Shown here: one piece after another, positions 45,700 through 59,103 of the stretch
Layout: each line of letters begins with the position of its first letter
Numbering within the stretch: the first letter of the stretch is position 1
DNA from: Drosophila miranda
Taxonomy: Eukaryota; Arthropoda; Insecta; Diptera; Drosophilidae
DNA length: 64,000 nucleotides
Assembly: GCF_003369915.1 (NCBI RefSeq)
Contig: NC_046673.1
Coordinates: 11,888,001-11,952,000, forward strand
Direction: 5' to 3'
Notes under the pieces: generated by a model
Told to the model about the DNA's origin: nothing
Database searches by the model: none
What the model saw: only the letters and a program-made list of their open reading frames with translations
Program-made: the position numbers and the translations under genes

Positions 45700-45867
45700 A
45701 TGGCAATCAAAAATAGTTCTCGCCTAGTAGCAGCTCTAGTATTCTTCTGCAACCAAGCCGAACCCAAGCGGATTGGACTGGAAAATCTTCTGGAGGTTGC
45801 TCGGGAATTTCTCAAAGTCCAGAAGGAGCAGCAGAAATTACAGGACGAGCACCAGGAAACAAAGTGA
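45700..45867 (+). CDS. 55-residue secreted peptide with helical mature part
   Basis: ATG followed by a basic start and hydrophobic core (MAIKNSSRLVAALVFFCNQA), predicting signal cleavage near residue 20. The mature 35 residues have no cysteine: EPKRIGLENLLEVAREFL, then a Lys/Glu/Gln-rich stretch (KVQKEQQKLQDEHQETK), predicting one long amphipathic helix. An AATAAA at 45960-45965 lies about 95 bases past the stop. Compactness, leader and signal together support a real gene despite its size. It resembles fly seminal or antimicrobial-type peptides only in general form; no family recognised. Confidence 0.62.
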   Translation: MAIKNSSRLVAALVFFCNQAEPKRIGLENLLEVAREFLKVQKEQQKLQDEHQETK

Positions 45868-46067
45868 GACATACTCCAGTAAATTTCGAGCAGCCACGGC
45901 CAAAACAAATTCCAAAGCGTAACGTTTATTATACATATATGAATTTTTTTATTTTGGCCAATAAAAAAGCCAATATACTAATATAAAATTGTTGAAATTT
46001 CACAATTCAAACCAAAACTGTATTATTTTATGCTCATCAGCTGCTTTTTGCCAGAAAAAGCGCTTCC

Positions 46068-46140
46068 AACCCTACATATATAGTGGATACATGTATTCTT
46101 GATCAGCATTGATAGCCGGGTGGATATATTCATGTCTAGA
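46068..46140 (+). mobile_element. Fragment of SGM/ISY-like element
   Basis: The stretch ATTCTTGATCAGCATTGATAGCCG and its flanks match the conserved central segment of the elements at the right end of the window (TATTCTTGATCAGCATCAATAGC). Only about 70 bases remain, with several differences, so this is an old truncated copy. Confidence 0.6.
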
Positions 46141-49100
46141 AACTGATTATTGAGTTCCGACTTGCTTATGCATATGTATATTCAATGGGTTAGCTCAAAC
46201 TAATCAAAACTGATTGACTATGTCCACATGTTCAAACAAAAAGGAAAAAAAAATAAATGGATATTCCTCAAGGAAAAACGCAACATAATTTTTTTCGAAA
46301 CTTTTCATATGACAAGAATGTTTCTCAATTTCCACTTGATTTTGTATTTATCTACAAAATGAATATATTTAATTAAAGCAATAATTACTCGCATATACGC
46401 GGACAGTGCCTACTGGTAGGGCCCTACCCTACCACCTAACAATTTTCCCTCAAATGAGAGTCACGTGACAAAATACACGGGACATCATTTAAAAGAAGAA
46501 AAAAAAAAAACGAAAACCGAAAGGAAAAGCAAAAAAAAAACAAAAACAAAAAAAGAGTCCCAGGCGACGTTGTGTCTTTATGAAGACACCCCTTTAGAGG
46601 GAGGGTAGAGCTGAAAGAATTGCAGCGAAATTAAAATAAAATAAAATTTACGTTGAATTAAAAAGAAGGCAGCCAAAGCAACAAGAGACAACAGCAATAG
46701 CTGCAGAGTACTGAAGAATGTTGGGTATTAGGAGAGAGTATCGACTATTTGATGACGTGACGATTTAAGGGGCGTGGATATGGAGAGATAGGGATCCTAA
46801 GCAGCAGAATCAAAACTACCTGCAAAGCTGGATCTATGGTATTATGTTCCCCTGTTGTTGTACTCAGAAATATATTGTTAAAATTTTAATAATCATTAAA
46901 AGTGCAAGAGGCATGCTGCATGAATGTATCAATGTATGTCCTATCACTGCATCTATTCATCATTTTAATGGATATACCTTGTCTATTCTCTATTCCTCTG
47001 AGCCATTAACAAACCTACTCCAGCCAGCCTAACCTACCCCATTCGCTAAATCAACGCTTACAGGGTAGCTGATAAGCGAAAAACGTGCAAAGAGTGGCAG
47101 GAGTGGGCAAGAGCAGGACGAGTCGTGACTTCATTTGCTTGACACTTGGCTGTGGAAAGTAGCAGAAGAGCAGAGCGGGACTGTGGCGTCAAGTGTGTGC
47201 CACAAAGGAACGGCAATAACAGAGACAGCAGCAGTAGAAGAGAGGACGAAAGCCAGAGAGAGGGAGAGAGAGAGAGAGAGAGAAACCAGGGTAGATGGGT
47301 GCGAAAAGAAAAGGCTGCAAACGATTCCTAATTGAAAACTATTAAATTCTTCTTTTTTTTCCTTGGTTTTTCCCTCTGCTACTTAATTTCTTCCTGACAC
47401 CCAACCTTCCCCCTCTCTTACACTCCCTGCCGGTCCAAATTGGAACTTGAATTTCATTCCGAATGACATTCGCTCCATCACGCGTCAACTGCAGCCCAGC
47501 TCTGGCACGTAGCCTGGCGACGGCGACGGCTACGGTCTGGGATCCGGCCAGAGAGCAGAAAAAAAAAAAAAAAAGAAAGAAAGAAAAGCGGACATTTTCA
47601 TTTGAGCATATTTAATTAGATGCAATTATTTATGGTATTAAATAGATGAGGCAGTAAATGTGCTGTACAGCCCTCTTACCAGGCTATCTGGAAAACGGGC
47701 GGAAAAAAATGAAGAAAATTGAAATAAAATGCTAAAGAATTGCGTCGTTGTCTGTCGCCAAAGCAGAGCGAAAAAAAAGCCGAAGTGAAAAGAAAAATAT
47801 TCAATTCTTGGCTCTCTCAAAAAGGCAGAATTCTGCAGCGAATGCCACGACACCACCCCCTCTTCCAGCCCACTCCAGTGGCAGAGTCCGCACCATTTAC
47901 CAACCAACCATAACAATGGGAGTCCCCCCCGACCATCAGCACCGGGACGAGGATGGGATGGATGCCCGGACGAAGGAGTGCATTTAAATGGCAGGAAATT
48001 TGAAAAAAATTGAAATTTAAGTCTTTGATATATTGAAGCCGATTTATTAGCCGCCCCCTTTATTCGCCCCTCCTCACAGCCCACAGCCACACCCATTGTT
48101 AGTCATTTTCCTTTGGTGTTACGAAAAAAATCCCTAAGATACGAGCATCTCCTTCCTCTCCATCCGCTGCTCAATCAATGTCTGACCAAAGCAGAGCCGA
48201 ACAGAAGCCTCTCATCTGAAAGATGGTTAAGAAAAAACACTCGTAGGAGAAAGAGAAGAGAATGTGCTCCCAGGTATCCAAACGATCAAAGCAGTATCGG
48301 AATAGTAACTATCGTTACTACTACTATCAAACCAGTCGAAACTTTTCTTTTTTGTAGAGGCTCGACATTAAGATAGCTGTTACACAGAGGGCTAAGAAAG
48401 ACAGAAAGAGGTTCCTTTAAGAACATTGTGGATATGAACACTAAGTCACGTTGGTAGAGAGTTTGCTTGGTTTCTATGGCTTCTAATTACATCTTAGTTA
48501 CAGTTTATTATTCAAATATATACAATAATTAAATTAAATATGAGGCTAAAACGGAAATTTTCGATCACTTAGAAGAGTCAGCGAACCTTTAGAGGTTTAA
48601 GAGCCCTGAGGGCACTACTTAGGCAGCTCTTAAGTAGCTCCCATTACAGGGAGAAAGGAAAAGGTTCGGAGGTCCCTCAGCCCCATCAGCACACATAGCC
48701 ACAAATCCACACCTATGGCATTCAACCCCACCGTTTGACACTTATTGGACTTAATAGCGCGTGACCATGGACAGTCAACCCCTTTCGCACCTTGTCCACG
48801 GACACGAACAAGACAAATCACACAAATTGACAAACGTTTAACATAATTTACACAGCAAAGCCGAAACGACTTACACTTGACCACACTTCGCCCAGTCCCC
48901 AGTCCTCCCACCATTTCTTCGGTCCCTCGCTCGTTCGAGCGACTCGTGTCCAATATTGACCCTTTCGCCTGTCCAAAACCCTTGTCAACGTTGCGTATCC
49001 GAAACTATTAAAAAGATCAGCCAAACACTTGACTGCCTTCATGGTCAGCGTCGGACAGAGGCGGTAAGACATATATGGGGGAGGAATAAAGTGGGAAAAA

Positions 49101-50481
49101 AATGAAATAAAATTGAAGAGGATGTCCCACCGTTCTAGGGTTTTTGCCATTTTTCACACGCTGCTTCCCAGTCCCGTGTACGGGTCTGGGCTAAACAGGA
49201 CATATGTTCATGGTCAAATCGATTAAATAAATCATTAGCATCTTTTGTAGCCAGTTTTCTCGCCACATTCGTGCTCCGCGTGTCCTTCTCCGAGTACTTT
49301 GTGTGTGTGTGGCCCTTTTGTGACGCGTGTCGCTGCTCTTCTCGTATCATGTGTTGGTGCAAATTGTTTTTTAATACAAGAAAAAGTCTGGCTCCCCCAA
49401 TATCCTGGCTCTGCTACCAGTGTGAAAGTGAGAACTTTTCTTTATTTCTTTTTTTTTGTTGGGGTTCCGTTGTAGTTTGACATTTAATTTGTTGCGCTTC
49501 TGTGGGGCAGAAACAGTTTCAAAGAAAGAAGGCTAATTTATTACAGAACACTCGACAAGGAGAGTGAGAAAGTGGAAGTAGAAGAAGAAAAAAAAGGGAA
49601 GACGCTATAGGAGATGGTGGGAACTCTATGGGGGATCTTGGACAGGCCAAATGTTTGATAGGCTTGGAAGGGCTAAAAGTTTAGTTTTAGGCAATTTCAA
49701 ATCAAAGGCAATAAAAAAGTACTGCATTTATTTCATTGGTCAGTGGAAAAGAATGTTGATGTTTGATGGTTAAAATATTTATTCAATAGCTTCAGGCTTA
49801 TTTTTCTTCGGAATTTCTTCGTGCTGGGGCTGGCAACCCTGGCTTCTACAAAAACTGTCCCTTTTCTCAGGGGCTGCCCACTCCTTGCCTTTGCCCTCTT
49901 TCATTTGGCATTTTTGTTTTATGCGTCTGGATTGAAATGGGGTTGGAGTCGCTTCTGGTGTTTATTTTCTATAAATATAAATTAAATGGGTGGCGTGCGA
50001 CTGTCCAATAAATTTTAGCTATTTTTATGTTTCGAGACACCTTTTACGGTTTCGGTTTTCTATTTCTTTCCATTCTTGTTTCTTTATTCCTTGTTTTTCA
50101 AGTGGCATTGTGGTCCGGCTGGACCTTTTGTATGGCATCCAGCTTCAACTCCGGCTACGGCCACGGCCACGGCTACAGCTTCGCAGTCAATGTCGAACCC
50201 TTTTCATTGTGAAAGGCGTGGCGTGGAAAAATTGTTGCCCAAGTCGAGCCATATCAAGTGACAATAGTTAGTTTCATTCACGATCCTTCTTTTTTTGGTA
50301 ATAAAAGACAATTTGTTTTATGAATGAATGAAGCAACAGGCAATCGGGAAGCAGGGCTCCCAGGTATACTCCTATCCAACACTGGATAGTGTGTGCACAC
50401 TCGTTCAATTCGCCAAAGTTCACTGCCCCATGCAAATTTATACAAATATTTTGTATGAGTATATGTATGTATGTGCATACA

Positions 50482-50504
50482 CATATATATATATATATAT
50501 ATAT
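50482..50504 (+). repeat. (AT)n microsatellite
   Basis: About 11 AT units. Confidence 0.8.
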
Positions 50505-51416
50505 TTACGTGTATATATATGTGATATTATAACTCTGGCTTTTGTTTTAGTCGAACTCGGGGCCACAAAACCTTTTGTAAAGCGCACAGAACGGAACAGG
50601 AGAGAGCGGAGCAGAAGAAGATACAAAAAAAAACGCAAACAATTTCTTGTAATTAAAATCCATGGCCTTTTCAGTCCCAGCCCACTTAGCCGGTGGATGG
50701 GTGGATTGGTGGATTGGTGGGGGGCCTTGGCTTCTCCGAGTGATTCAGTCAGGTGCTCAGCTGCGCCAATCAGTCACAGACCAGTCAACCACCGCTCGGT
50801 GGCATGGTGGCATGGTGGCAAGGTGGCATGGGGGCTCTGTGGGGTCCGGCTGTACTTGTCACTGCAGGTGGAGAGGAGAATAAGACATGGGCATGGGAGT
50901 CGAATGGAAGCCCAAAGGCAGACACAGACCGACCTCTGCCAAGAGATTCTTCTCACATTCTCAGTGCTCCGCTCGGCTCTGGCCTAGCCATTATTTTTTC
51001 TCTTTTTTGTTCAAGAATTACTGATTATTAATTCATTTTGAACCGGTGAGGCATTCATATTTCTGCAGGAAAGAGTGGGTCGTCCTTCGACACGCACAGG
51101 GGGCTGGGATGCAGGACCGAGCCCCATCATCCCTTTGGTCCTTCACGTTGTCTGTCAATGTTTTGCTTTCATTTTACGTTTCTTTTTTTGTAATTTTTCC
51201 ATTTTTTGTCATTCTTTGACTGTCATATATTTGAACAGCTTGCTGGCTTGATGGCTCGCCGGCTTGCTGTCCTGCTTGCCAGGACCCGCCTGGCGCTGCA
51301 TTCATTGTTAAATCATTGAGTTTTTACTGCAGTTTGGCGAACGGGATTCGACGCTGCCAACCATATCAACCTCAATTTCAGCTTTCTGTTGTGCTCTTCA
51401 AGCACTCTGCTTCTGA

Positions 51417-51417
<1 letters not shown>

Positions 51418-51446
<29 letters not shown>
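51418..51446 (+). repeat. (CTG)n microsatellite
   Basis: Nine to ten GCT units in non-coding DNA; encodes a poly-Leu or poly-Gln artefact depending on strand. Confidence 0.85.
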
Positions 51447-51448
<2 letters not shown>

Positions 51449-51747
51449 CCGTCCCGGACTGTCCGTGTAAATAAAGTCAGCGCGGTAAGAAAACAAAATG
51501 TGAACTGTGACTGGGCCTGGGCCTGCACCTGCACCAGCAGCAGCACCTGGACACCGACACAGACTCGCACACGAGGTAAAGGTAGAGTAAAGGACATCTG
51601 CTCTAAAATGCAAGCAGTGTCCTGGTCCTGGACCTGGTGCTGGTCTGGTCTGGGCTTTGGCTTGGGCTTGGGCCTGGCTTGTTAGTCTGATTGGGTGGCT
51701 GATTGGTTGGAACTGCTCTCACTGAATCTCGGCTGAGCAGCGACGTT

Positions 51748-51771
51748 GGCGTCATCGTCATCGTCATCGTT

Positions 51772-51802
<31 letters not shown>
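51748..51802 (+). repeat. GTCATC and GTCGTT hexamer arrays
   Basis: Adjacent CATCGT and GTTGTC arrays, each with three or more units, merge into a 55-base tract. Confidence 0.8.
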
Positions 51803-52239
51803 CCAGTGACAGTTGTCCCGAGAACCAGGACCGGTTCCAACAATGAAGCGGAAACAATGTTTACAATTTTCTTTCTTTTTTATACCGCTTCCAACAGACA
51901 GAATACTCGTACATTTTTTTCTCTCTGTGCTGGTATTTTCGCTTCTTCTCGGTTCATATTTTGTGTTTGCCTTGTTATGCTTTGTGTGTTGTATACATAT
52001 TGTACCTCCTGTACCTTCTGTACCTCCTGTACCTATACTGCGGGCCGGGCATCTGCCATGTTTGACTGTATTTAGCCAGCGGTCATAAAGTTAATTTGTA
52101 CAAATGTTGCAAATAATTCAAACAGTTTGCTTTCCCTTCTCGGTCTCCCTGTCGCTCTTTCTCTATGTGTTTCTCTTTTGCTAGCTATATATTTTATATT
52201 GCCATGACCCAACACTTGAAGAGATTTTCGACTAGCTTG

Positions 52240-52320
52240 TGGTAACACTGGCAGCCATACTATTATGGTTTTAAGGTACTCGCATACACTGATCAAATCA
52301 AATACGACATGGCCACACTG
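52240..52320. promoter_or_regulatory. Paired Motif-1-like sites (TGGnnACACTG)
   Basis: TGGTAACACTG (52240-52250) and TGGCCACACTG (52310-52320) match the Drosophila Ohler Motif 1 core typical of housekeeping promoters, 70 bases apart. No gene is visible next to them, so this could be an alternative promoter of a distant gene or chance. Confidence 0.3.
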
Positions 52321-52830
52321 TTCGAATCTCCTCTAATTAAATCTGCCATTCTTTGTCCTCCTTGAGCACTCTCTGTCTCTGGGAGAGCGCCTGCCCAAAT
52401 TCCCAATGGCCAGCGATCATTGTTGTCATCTGCTATCTGCCTTTTGCCGCAGACACTCGTCCTGATACCCGGGACATCGGGCCAACCAAACAGCCATTAG
52501 CAGGTGCCACATAAAATTTCTAATTAACCAAAAAGCCTATTAGCAACGACACAACGAACACTATTTTATTATTAGCCAAAAGCAGATGCAGCCGCAGCCG
52601 CCAGTACAATACGAGCCACAAATGGCAGACAGCAGAGCAGAGCAGAGCAGAGAGCAAAAAAGTACCCGAGAACATTCAACACCTTTTAAGGTGGGTCCTA
52701 AATGAAAGCCTCGTTCTTGGCTACCTTCCAGCTCCACCTCCTTCCGCCACTTCCGAAGCGGGAAAACATAATTTTACTTATTACAATTTTATATACTTAT
52801 GGGGGATGCGATGCCATGCGATACATATAC

Positions 52831-52861
52831 GATGCGATGCGATGCGATGCGATGCGATGCC
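52831..52861 (+). repeat. GATGC pentamer array
   Basis: Six tandem GATGC units. All frames are kept open by the repeat. Confidence 0.85.
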
Positions 52862-55800
52862 GTCCCGCAGCAAAACATATTCCCAAAAATTACCAATTTT
52901 GTTGCTTACGATTATTACCTTGGCAATGGGGCTGCTGGCTGCCACGTTCCACGTTCCACTTGCCGTGTTAGGCCCGGCTTTGCGGCACTCTGGAGATGAC
53001 TTAACACGTAGCACATCATTAAAAATTTTGTGCCATTAATGCATAACACACACACACACAAACTGAGGGAGGAGTGGGACACTACACGTAGCATGATCAA
53101 ATTGCCAATATGTCACACACACACACACACCCCCGCATCTACCCGCTCGGAGACGCCACAGCCAGTGGAAGGAAGGGTTGGACGAGAGATGGAAACTAAT
53201 ACGAGTAAGTACGAGGAACCAGGCAGCACCATCATCTTATTTACGTCTTTTTAACACCTTTTTGCAGCCACCCGTTGCCCCACCCGTCCGCTGTGGCAGG
53301 GACTGTATCCCGTTGAACAATTAACAAAAGGTAATGTAAAATTATAATTATCACACAAAAGCACATTTGTTAATTTAAGCTAAAACAAACACGGCCAGGC
53401 CAGAAGGAGAAAGAGAAGGAGAAGGAGAGGGAGGCCGACGACGAGGACGAGGACGAGGCCGAGACCTGGGAAATGGAGGAGGATGGCCTCGTTTCGGTAC
53501 ATCTTCCAAGACATTGTCAACGTTGTGCCGTCTGTGGGTCTGTGGGTGGTTCGAGTGGTTCGGGTGGCTTGGTTGGGTGGTGGTGGAACGACCGATGCGT
53601 AACAATGAAAAGTCCCCAATGTAATAAATATAAAAACAGCCGAAAAATATGCTATAAAATTATTTGCCATCCAAGATGCCAGCGCCGCAAAGACCAAACG
53701 AAAGAGAGAAACTTCATTTTCCTGGGCCAAAGTCGCAGCGGATAAACCCATTGATACTCTCTATCTCCCTCTCCACGATGCTCATCTGGTTTGGCTGTCG
53801 TTGATTTTTGGTCCTTTTTTTGCGGCCCATAAATTTAATGGCTCTCCCTAACGCCCCCCACACACACACACGCAGACACAAACATGCGCGCGCTCTGAAA
53901 CCCTTTTTCGGCAACATCCTACGCGTACGAGTATTTGTGTTTGAGGTTCAGCTCATTAATGCTTGGGCTTGATAATGTATTATCATTTCTGGTGCGTCGT
54001 TTTTAGCAGTGGGGGGAATTTTAGTGTGCCAGGGATAGTACTCTCATCAGTTTATACCGTCTTTGAAATGGTTCGAAATCGATGGGTTACACTTACCGAT
54101 TATCGTATATCGATCACTATAATCTGGTGGCTGGAACACCAGCCTGCATTGCAGATATTTTTTAATCGATTGCCCAGTCCAAGAGCTTTCTGCAAATGAT
54201 ATTTAATTTTTTTTTTTTTATTCGAGAAATCGGATCGTGTTATATGTAACATACATATTTATGGACTTGACTATCTTACACATTTCCGTGCAAAATTGAG
54301 GCGGGCTAAGCTGTTGCCTACTTTAAGGGACTGGCGGTATGGTATTCCTCAGTCGAGCAGGGATCCTTATAATCGTAATTCCTATTCAGTCAGGCCTCAC
54401 ACACACAAACACATGCATACATACATACACGAAGTGAGTGTTAATAATTTTTTTGCAGGTTTTTTCCCCGTTTATTTTGACTGTGGCCCTTAATTTATGG
54501 TCTGCTACATTGTAGCAAACACATTGGCATTTTAATGGACCTTTATGGGGCGATAGAGGAAGGTAGTTGGGGGCGTGGGGGCAGTTAGACGGGCTGGTGT
54601 AGATGCAAAAACACATTAAAATTATTGAAGCCGACAAAGGGCCATTAATTCGTTGCGCTTAGCTCGCAATAGCGGAGCACATAATTGTTTATTAATGAAG
54701 TTTAAGTATTTTTATTGGCACATTTGCGTAGACTCTTGAGGAGGAGCGCAGAAGGAAGAGAATAGAATGAAGTAACATCTAGGGATTGAGGGAGAAGTTG
54801 GGGAGCTAAAGAAGAGTTAAATATATACATGTACATATGTGATTGTTCACTTCTTTCAGATTCTATTGGGTTTTCCGTGGAACAAATCAGTATAGAAAAT
54901 ATATACAAAATAACTTTTAAAATGCAATAAAAAATGGAAAATAACATAGCTAGGAAATCATTAACACATATGTTCAATATACAAATATGCATCCAAATAA
55001 ATCAATTTCAATCAAAAAAAATCTTTTTAAAGTAACCCTTTTTTAGTCTAAAGACACAGTCTATATATAGATACAGGTGAATCCCTCAATGATCGTTCTT
55101 TAAAATGTACACCAAGATAGTCAACAAATCTATAGTGTGGACGTTGACATGCAATGACTGCATCTTTCAAGAGGCGATGCAGTTACTGCACCGTCAAGTG
55201 GCCCGTGTGACACCAGCAGAAGGCTGTTACGCGCGGATCCCAGGCAAAACGCAGCCCTCCTCCCGCCCAACCGACCGAGGGGCGCTGCCGCATGACGCGC
55301 GGTGCGTAGCCGAACCAAACGCGAACATGCAAGAAAGATAGCTATTAGACTAACATTCGAGGAAAATTAGTACTAAACTTACTAAGAAACTAAGCATGCA
55401 ATCAAAGTACAAATACCACTACAGTTACTAATTAATAGAAAGGTGTGTAAGGATTAATAATTTAATAAGAGGAAGAGAATTTAGAGAATGAAATTTACAT
55501 GGAGATTATGTCTAGTGCCGTTTAAATCTCTTTTTCTTTTGTGGGAGGAAAGGGAAACTGTTCCCGACTAGTCGGAACTTCGAATATAGCATTTTGGAAC
55601 TATTTTGTATTTATTGTTCGAGTCATTTTCTGTGGATAGGACAAGTTTAAATCGATTTTTCCAATCTATTTGAAATTATAGGTTCCAATGGCTCCCATTG
55701 ATATTTACTGCCTCTAAGAGATCACCAAGATGGTGCCCAAATATGACGAAACCTAAAATATAACCCTTACACACGCACACAGATGCTGACCGTCGACACT

Positions 55801-56011
55801 CCTACCACCTCTTCTACCCATGCACACACACACAGACACGCTAACGTACACACACGCATTTACTCCACCACGTGGCCCCACACACGCATCAAAGGGTTGG
55901 TCGTTGAGTGCAGTGCTCGGTTTAACCCCCACATGGAGACGCAGGCGCGAGCTCCTCCGCATCGAAAGCTATTGAATACGCATCAGATATCAATAGCTGC
56001 CCCCAACCCCC

Positions 56012-56043
<32 letters not shown>

Positions 56044-57264
56044 AAAGAAGAGGGTAAGAGAGACAGAGAGAGAGAGACAAAAGCAATGAGGTCCCTTTCT
56101 GGCTTCGATTTCGGGGCCACAAGTCCAAAGACAACCAATCGTGCGACAGCTGCAGGCAGCTGATTGGACGCATTTCCCTTCTGGCCAAACACCACACCAA
56201 AAAAAAATAAAAAAAAAACGAAAACTGAAAAGAAAATGTAATGGAATACCCAAAGACAGAAAAAGAAGGAGCATAAAAAAATGGTCAGTCAGAATGGGTC
56301 TGGTTGGGGATGGAGATGCGGATGGGTATGGGGGAGATTGGGTTTGAGCGTTTGAAGAAACAGCATGGAGAAATGTGAAAAATTACATAATATGCGCTGA
56401 AAAATGTGCGTACATTTTTTCTATTCAAAGCTGACCAAGCTCCACTTCTCCCTCCCCTCTCCATACTCCGCTTCTACACTATACTTATATGTACCCGCAT
56501 ATACTCGTACTCGTATATCTATATACATACTTATGTATGTATATTTCTTGTTGTATGCAAAACTTTTGCGTTTTACAATTCATTGCATATTCAATTTGCT
56601 CGTTTGGGTTTGAGTTTTTTGGGTTCTCGGTTCTATGTTCTGTGTTCTCCGGATCCTGGGTTTTGGGTCCGGAACGGGGATGATGGCAGATGAACGAACA
56701 TCAGCATCAACGAGACGACGCCACAAGGGCGTCCAAAGCAAACAGCAAAGGTCCAAAGCATATTAATAAGGATTTCATTAGTTTTATATGCTTCAGTCTA
56801 CAATCTGTTTATTTATTTTTTTTTTTTAACTGAGACAGAGTCACAAACACCAACACATGCCCACTAATGGGTCGATACTCCTGTTTCCTTTTTTTATTTA
56901 TTCTCCAAAGGGGCAGCGGCGGATGGACTCGGGCTCTCCCTAATAAATGGCTAAACGTTTGGACAAATGTCTGTTATTTTATATTATCGTTGTTGTTTGA
57001 TATGAAAAGTTACCCGGGAGCGTTGGCGGGTCTACTGGGAGACTTCACCGAACTTCGCCGGCCATTCCAGAGGTCAGTTGGGTAATCTCCATGCCGAGCA
57101 GGCAGGGGCTGATGATCATCTACCAGCGCTACCTCCCTTTTTCTCGTTATCTATGGGAACTCAGAAATTGTGCAGACCAATACCACTCAAGGGGGGAAGT
57201 ACTGTGAGCTCTAAGCGACTTTACAGCACATTTATTTGAATTGGGTACCATTTATGTATATGTT

Positions 57265-57330
57265 TGGCAGCACAGTTTGCCAACACAGTTTGCCAACACT
57301 TTTTGGCAACACTGCTATTAAGCCAACACT
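57265..57330. repeat. CAGTTTGCCAACA repeats with GCAACACTG variants
   Basis: Two near-identical CAGTTTGCCAACAC copies are followed by GGCAACACTG and GCCAACACTG. The AACACTG core resembles Motif-1-type promoter sites. Confidence 0.5.
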
Positions 57331-58842
57331 GAAATTTTAGCTTCAAATAACTTTTCTTTTGCCTTAAGCCCATTTCTGTTTCTACAAAATTATCCTAAGA
57401 ACACATATTTATATGTCTATACATTAATCATATCGCTTATTCAACTATTTTTTCAAAGGATTCTGAACTGGTATCCAATGGAGCTTCAAACACTGTTACC
57501 TGGTCCACCAATGGTACACTCCAATGGTACGTCAACCCCTGCTACATCCTCCACCCCGCTACTATTCCCATTCCCCATCCACTTCCCATTCGGTTGCGAA
57601 TACGAGCTGGAGGCTCATTTGTGTGCGAAGGCTTTTTGTCTCTATTAAATTAATCGACGGCCATTTTTCCAACTTAACAAACGCAGAAATAAAAAGTATA
57701 AGCGATAAAACATTTGCTGGCCACTGACACCCGCACGACACCCCTCTTCATCCCACCCCGCCCACTGGCCTATTCCACTTTTCATTCCTTCCGTCCGTTG
57801 TGGCTGTTACTGTTGCTGTTCCTGTTTCACTTTTCACTTTTAAGTAGCACTATTTTTTAAGGATTCTGTTTTGGGCGAAGGCTGCCTCCGTCTGTCCGTC
57901 CGTCAGTCAGTCGGTCTGGCAGTCAGTCAGTGGGTCCCCGCCCGGCATCTAAAACAATTCCCAGTTTTTTGTGCATTTTTTCATGCTTATCAAAAAAAAA
58001 AAAATAACGCACACGAGGAGGGTTGCCTGGTCGGTTGGTAAATGGATATTTTCTTCACTTTTTTTTTTTCTCCCCCCACCCCACCCTTACCATTCTACGG
58101 GTTGCGGTTGTCCCCCCGGTGCCCCGGTTCCCTGATCCCTGTGACATTTATGTTTCATTTGGCATTTTTGATGCGTTTTCCTTTTAATTTTTTCCCCCCG
58201 CTTTGTAAATTCTCTCAAGCGACAGCGGTAGCGCATTTAGTGTGACATCTCAATCAATCAGCGGCCTTCGGCCTGTGCGATTTGATTAAACAGATTTATG
58301 GTTCGTACGAGTATTGGGGTACGGTGCGGTACGGCACGAATGAGCAGGGTAGCAGGATGTTCGCTGGGATCCTCTCAACGGTCCTTTTTGTTTCTTTCTC
58401 TCGCTATCTTTTCGTAAGAGCTATCAAAAATAGTTGAATCGATTGAAAGTCTTTGGTATCCAAGTATTTGACATTCGGGAAAGATGTTTGTAGTTCCGTG
58501 AAATGTTTCTTCAAATCAGTGAAATCGTAAGAGAACGAGGCGGCACCCGACATTAATAAACACATCAACACAAAGAGCCAAAGTTTTACAAGCTCCCGGC
58601 AGAGACTCCTGCCCCAACTCCAAGCCCCTTACAAACGTCTTCCCCAATCTCATCCGAGTGTATGCGAGTATGTACATATGATGGCTGGCGCCTTTGTTGT
58701 GTGCCACTGACGTCTTCAGCAACGGAAGTCAAAAAGAAAGAAAAAAGTACTTTTAATTGCCTCAGATAAGAATTACGCATAACTTGCTCCCATCCCAAGG
58801 TCCCCGTAGCCTCCTGCCTCCAGTTTCGGGGAGGCGGCAATT

Positions 58843-59103
58843 TTACAATTCAGCGCACATTTTGATGAGCTTCATAATTTTTTTCTGCTCATTGATGTTC
58901 TCACTCATACCACATTGAATGGCATAATGTTGGGATGCCCTTCTTTGAGTAGAGCCTAGATGATCGAAACAAAGGGAGGATCCCAAGACGAAGGCACAGA
59001 AAACAAGTCTACATATATAGAGTCGAAGAGAGAAGCAATGAAGGAAAAACAATAAATCGAAGGGCAAGAAAGAGAGTTCTACAGATCGGAGAGTAAGGAA
59101 CAT
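58843..59103 (-). CDS. Candidate small secreted or membrane protein
   Basis: An ATG-started 86-residue ORF. Residues about 10-46 are hydrophobic (LPFDLLFFLHCF, then RLVFCAFVLGSSLC), long enough for a signal or anchor. They are followed by a polar part with one Cys (YAIQCGMSENINEQ) and a C-terminal KKIMKLIKMCAEL. No polyadenylation signal was found close downstream, and the T-rich first third could be chance. No family recognised. Confidence 0.33.
   Translation of the reverse strand: MFLTLRSVELSFLPFDLLFFLHCFSLRLYICRLVFCAFVLGSSLCFDHLGSTQRRASQHYAIQCGMSENINEQKKIMKLIKMCAEL

Larger units (their letters stand above)
46141..52239. other. Gene desert
   Basis: No supported gene. It holds A-rich runs (46498-46552), a GA tract (about 47258-47283), an AT run (50482-50504), a CTG run (51418-51446) and GTCGTT/GTCATC arrays (about 51748-51802). 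Short open frames are repeat-driven. Confidence 0.4.
52321..58842. other. Gene desert
   Basis: No supported gene. It includes a GATGC pentamer array (52831-52861), CA tracts (53048-53060, 53114-53130, 56012-56034), and a cluster of CAGTTTGCCAACA repeats at about 57265-57330. Confidence 0.4.
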
